Made by a program: the position numbers and the translations under genes. Shown here one piece after another: positions 7,144 to 9,369 of a DNA stretch of 9,369 nt. Position 1 is the first letter of the stretch. Each line of letters starts with the position of its first letter. Origin of the DNA: Bacillota bacterium (GTDB lineage: Bacteria > Bacillota_A > Clostridia > Peptostreptococcales > Anaerovoracaceae); the NCBI GenBank assembly GCA_017438085.1, contig JAFRWH010000113.1:1-9369 (forward strand). The letters are read 5' to 3'. The notes beneath the pieces are model-generated. The model had not been told where the DNA came from. It saw only the letters and a program-made list of their open reading frames with translations, and searched no databases.

Positions 7144-7187
7144 ATTTCCCCCTTTTGCGGCGGCTCCGCCAATCCCTGCGTCACCAT
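7140..7187 (-). CDS. Possible 15-codon leader ORF overlapping the clpB start (doubtful)
   Basis: A 15-codon frame ([15 protein letters not shown]) starts at ATG 7187-7185 and stops at TGA 7142-7140, forming an ATGA overlap with the clpB start. Only a weak GAG lies upstream as a ribosome site. A GGCGG/CCGCC pair sits within it. It could be a translational-coupling leader, but it may equally be chance. Confidence 0.15.
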   Translation of the reverse strand: MVTQGLAEPPQKGEI

Positions 7188-7209
7188 CTCAAGTAATCTT
7201 AAGTTAAAA

Positions 7210-7863
7210 CTAGATCAGCCCTATTCCGCTGTTCAGATAATCCACGTAGCTTCTTTCCAGGTCCCGCTCCGAATAAGTTCCGGCCAGCCAGCCTTTCATG
7301 AGCTTGTCAAACATACCGATGTAGGACGATATCTCGCGTCCCAGATCTATATCCTTGTAATTCCTGCCCTCGGGAAGCGCCAGGGTCCGGATGAACTTGC
7401 CATCCCCCATCTGGTACTGCAGAGCCCCTGCGGGATAATGATCCGAGATGTATGCATCCTCCAGCCTCTTCCACATCATGAAGAACTGCGCCATGCCTGT
7501 CAGCAGCGACTGGGACTGGGTGCGGAAATTTACCGTCAGCTCGCCGAAAGCCTTGTCCGGATTCCTGTAAAGCTGCACCTGGTACCGCACCGTAGGCCTG
7601 TATTTGTACTGCAGGCTGCTTTTCATGGACATGGACAGCTGATGCGGGCTGAAGAACGGGACCAGCTCCGTCGTCTCACTGATAAGGCTCTCCAGCTTCC
7701 TGAATACATCCTCGATCTCCTTTTCAGGCGTGCTTACGGATACATAGTCTGCCAGAATGCGGTTCACGAGGTTGGAACGGTTAGTGCCCTGCCTGGCCGC
7801 CAGCTTGTCGATCTCAGCCACTACCTCATCCATCAGCATAAGACTGTATAAACTCTTTTCCAT
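7210..7863 (-). CDS. Ribbon-helix-helix (CopG/Arc-like) protein with uncharacterised C-terminal domain
   Basis: This is a 217-residue protein. Residues 3-42 look like a ribbon-helix-helix DNA-binding unit: a short strand (KSLYSLML), helix A (MDEVVAEIDKLAARQ), a GTNRS turn, and helix B (NLVNRILADYV). The remaining 170 residues are of unknown type. They include a polar strand-rich part (KYRPTVRYQVQLYR, 87-100), a hydrophobic helical patch (LLTGMAQFFMMW, 120-131), and an acidic/aromatic tail. ATG 7863 was chosen because AGGAGG (complement of 7871-7876) lies 7 nt upstream. The frame stays open to 7926, but the promoter overlaps that extension. It is the first gene of a likely unit with clpB and CapA. 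A transcription factor role is inferred from the N-terminus only; the long C-terminus may bind a ligand or a protein. Confidence 0.78.
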   Translation of the reverse strand: MEKSLYSLMLMDEVVAEIDKLAARQGTNRSNLVNRILADYVSVSTPEKEIEDVFRKLESLISETTELVPFFSPHQLSMSMKSSLQYKYRPTVRYQVQLYRNPDKAFGELTVNFRTQSQSLLTGMAQFFMMWKRLEDAYISDHYPAGALQYQMGDGKFIRTLALPEGRNYKDIDLGREISSYIGMFDKLMKGWLAGTYSERDLERSYVDYLNSGIGLI

Positions 7864-7870
7864 AAAACAG

Positions 7871-7876
7871 CCTCCT
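7871..7876 (-). promoter_or_regulatory. Strong ribosome binding site deciding the RHH gene start
   Basis: On the minus strand this reads AGGAGG, 7 nt before ATG 7863. It settles the start against the longer open frame to 7926, whose upstream codons fall within the promoter. Confidence 0.85.
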
Positions 7877-7892
7877 CTCCTTTTTATATTTG

Positions 7893-7946
7893 AGATAATT
7901 GTAACGTAATATACAAATCTCGTCAAGTAATTTATATAAATTATCT
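7893..7946 (-). promoter_or_regulatory. Candidate operator: nested inverted repeats around the RHH-gene promoter
   Basis: Three symmetrical elements overlap or flank the promoter: TTGTA-8 nt-TACAA (7899-7903 and 7912-7916) between the -10 and -35; a perfect 16-bp palindrome TAATTTATATAAATTA (7928-7943) directly upstream of the -35; and outer arms AGATAATT (7893-7900) / AATTATCT (7939-7946). RHH repressors commonly bind short inverted repeats at their own promoters, so autoregulation is plausible. The palindrome could instead be an AT-rich UP element. This is inference from symmetry alone. Confidence 0.4.
7898..7926 (-). promoter_or_regulatory. Sigma-A-type promoter of the RHH-clpB-capA unit
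   Basis: Read on the minus strand, -35 TTGACG (7926-7921) and -10 TACAAT (7903-7898) are separated by exactly 17 bp. Each box differs from consensus at one position. Transcription would start near 7890, giving a 5' leader of about 27 nt before the RHH gene. It lies just after the terminator of the cardiolipin synthase gene, so it marks a new transcription unit. Confidence 0.85.
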
Positions 7947-7958
7947 AACGAATTTATG

Positions 7959-7991
7959 CAAAAACAAACCCGGCCTCATGGAAGCCGGGTT
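7959..7991 (-). terminator. Intrinsic terminator of the cardiolipin synthase gene
   Basis: The perfect 8-bp GC-rich arms AACCCGGC (7967-7974) and GCCGGGTT (7984-7991) enclose a 9-nt loop. On the minus strand the stem runs into TGTTTTT. It sits 31 bp after the stop at 8023, isolating this gene from the RHH-clpB unit. Confidence 0.88.
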
Positions 7992-8022
7992 ATGTCTGAT
8001 AGAATTAATTGAAATCTGAAAG

Positions 8023-9369
8023 CTACAGTATATCTGACACCAGTCTGCTTATGGATTCTTTAAAGCGTATCATCATCGAACGGTTATTGTAGCCTTCTAT
8101 GCTCAGTTCGACTGAATCTTTTATATCCTTATCAAAGGCTGTTTCCAGATCCGCTGCGACCTTGCTGTCGTAAATGACTGCGTTGCATTCAAAGTTCAGG
8201 CTGAAGCTACGCTTGTCGAAATTTGCCGAGCCCACAGAGCTCACCTCGCTGTCTGCCACTATGGTCTTGGCGTGAAGAAAGCCTTTATTGTAGATATAGA
8301 TCTTGACTCCGGAATTCAGCAAAGCGCCGCAGTTGTAATAGGTGACCCAGTATACGAACGGATGGTCCGGCTGATTCGGTATCATCATTCGGACATCAAC
8401 GCCGGACAGGGCTGCGGACTTCAGCGCCTCGAAAACGCTGTCGTCAGGGATGAAATACGGGGTCTGTATCCTGATGCTCTTCTTCGCATCGTTGATCATC
8501 TTAAGATAAGCCTGCTTGATCTCTGTAGTCGGAGAATCCGGACCGCAGGAAAGTATCTGCACCCCCACGTTGCCCTGCTTTTCGTTTCTGTAGTATATCT
8601 TACTGGCCAGCTCGTAATCCTCTTTAGCCACATAGCGCCAGTCCAGAAGGAAGCGGGTCTCCATGTCCTCCACGCAGGATCCCTTAAGCCTCAGGTTAGT
8701 ATCCCTCCAGCCTCCGAAACGCTCGCTCTGGCCGGTGTATTCGATAGCCAGATTGCTGCCTCCGGTGAAGCAGAGCTCATGATCCACAACGATTATCTTT
8801 CTGTGGTTCCTGTAGTTGATATTGGGGTTGATCCTGAAAAGCCTGATGGGGAAGAAGAAAGCCACCTTGCCGCCCGCCGCCTCCAGCGTTTTAAAATAGC
8901 TGCGGTTCATCGTGCGGCTTCCGAAGGAATCCAAAAGCAGCCTGACCTCCACACCCTCCCGGGCTTTTTTCGTGAGTATATTCATGAATTTGATGCCCAC
9001 TTCATCGGGTTTCATTATGAACATATCCACATTTATGGACTCTTTCGCATCCTCCAGGGCGTAGAAAAGATCTCTGAAATAATCTCTTCCGCTGGTATAG
9101 ACTCTGATATCGTTATCCTGACTCAGATAAGAAAAGGCGTACTGCTGGTTAAGCTTTATCAGAGACTGCCATTTTCTCTGTATGTCGTTGGCGAATTTGA
9201 ACTTTGACTCGTCCATCTCCCGGATCTGGGAGCCCAGAGTCTTCCTGATGCGCTTCTCTTCGTTCCGCGTGAGCCTGAAGATCTTCTGGCGGGCGATGTT
9301 CTGAGAAAGGACCAGATACAGAAACAGCCCTACACCGGGAAGAGTGTAGAGCACCATAAGCCAGGCAAG
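8023..9369 (-). CDS. cls: Cardiolipin synthase, phospholipase D family (N-terminus beyond window)
   Basis: At least 448 residues are visible. The enzyme condenses two phosphatidylglycerols into cardiolipin at the membrane. Numbering from the in-window ATG at 9357, both HKD catalytic motifs are intact: H185-x-K187-x4-D192 (HRKIIVVD) followed by FTGGSN, and H362-x-K364-x4-D369 (HAKTIVAD) followed by SVGSANFDKRS. YFIPDDSV (301-308) and the C-terminal pattern NFECNAVIYD through FKESISRLVSDIL are typical of bacterial Cls. A hydrophobic N-terminal stretch (about 1-18) is the end of the membrane anchor. The frame stays open to the window edge and reads Leu-Ala-Trp-Leu before that Met, as in family members whose first helix continues upstream. 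The true start is therefore probably outside, and ATG 9357 is unlikely to be it. The gene ends at its own terminator. Confidence 0.95.
   Translation of the reverse strand, partial: LAWLMVLYTLPGVGLFLYLVLSQNIARQKIFRLTRNEEKRIRKTLGSQIREMDESKFKFANDIQRKWQSLIKLNQQYAFSYLSQDNDIRVYTSGRDYFRDLFYALEDAKESINVDMFIMKPDEVGIKFMNILTKKAREGVEVRLLLDSFGSRTMNRSYFKTLEAAGGKVAFFFPIRLFRINPNINYRNHRKIIVVDHELCFTGGSNLAIEYTGQSERFGGWRDTNLRLKGSCVEDMETRFLLDWRYVAKEDYELASKIYYRNEKQGNVGVQILSCGPDSPTTEIKQAYLKMINDAKKSIRIQTPYFIPDDSVFEALKSAALSGVDVRMMIPNQPDHPFVYWVTYYNCGALLNSGVKIYIYNKGFLHAKTIVADSEVSSVGSANFDKRSFSLNFECNAVIYDSKVAADLETAFDKDIKDSVELSIEGYNNRSMMIRFKESISRLVSDIL

Noticed and set aside
7144..7209. CIRCE or CtsR heat-shock operator upstream of clpB
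   Set aside because: No TTAGCACTC/GAGTGCTAA or GGTCAAA tandem heptads were seen here or at the upstream promoter.
5155..7851. Plus-strand 898-codon open frame antisense to clpB and the RHH gene
   Set aside because: It is in exact codon register with the minus-strand genes, so it stays open simply because those genes avoid TTA, CTA and TCA codons. It has no recognisable domain, and the clpB reading is unambiguous. A similar shadow (8272-9207) lies over the cardiolipin synthase.
7864..7926. Extended RHH protein starting at ATG 7926
   Set aside because: That start falls on the -35 box of the promoter, and the strong AGGAGG site belongs to ATG 7863.
9355..9357. ATG 9357 as the cardiolipin synthase start
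   Set aside because: The frame continues to the window edge with membrane-anchor-like residues (LAWL), so the gene is reported as 5' partial.

Overview
The window looks like a chromosomal segment from a low-to-mid-GC Firmicute, most likely a member of Clostridia. The evidence is the DUF975 membrane protein, a streptococcal/lysine-type MurE-like ligase, a phospholipase D-type cardiolipin synthase, a ferredoxin-tailed flavin-binding protein that suggests an anaerobe, strong AGGAGG-type ribosome binding sites, and a sigma-A promoter with TTGACG/TACAAT boxes. No prophage, insertion sequence, CRISPR array, tRNA or rRNA can be supported. A lineage below class is a guess.

Layout. Bases 1-2453 are a plus-strand unit: the tail of an unknown gene, a DUF975 integral membrane protein starting on the base after the previous stop, and 49 bp later a MurE-like Mur ligase, closed by a terminator at 2487-2530. 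Bases 2531-2983 are a convergent intergenic region without a convincing gene, but with short repeats and a 58-nt imperfect hairpin. Bases 2984-9369 are all minus strand. In order of transcription from the right edge they hold a cardiolipin synthase (its start lies outside the window) and its terminator (7959-7991). Next comes a well-formed promoter (7898-7926) driving a ribbon-helix-helix (RHH) protein, an N-domain-less ClpB disaggregase and a CapA-family metallophosphatase-like protein. A pyridoxamine-oxidase-like protein fused to a 2x[4Fe-4S] ferredoxin domain follows 130 bp further on and ends at a strong terminator (2984-3008).

How the genes fit together. The plus-strand unit is envelope-related (membrane protein plus peptidoglycan precursor ligase). 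The minus-strand unit couples a putative DNA-binding protein with the ClpB chaperone. No CIRCE (HrcA) or obvious CtsR site was seen upstream; instead the RHH-gene promoter carries inverted repeats that could be an autoregulatory operator. The hypothesis worth following is that the RHH protein with its uncharacterised C-terminal domain is a local regulator of clpB. The rest is largely ordinary housekeeping content.
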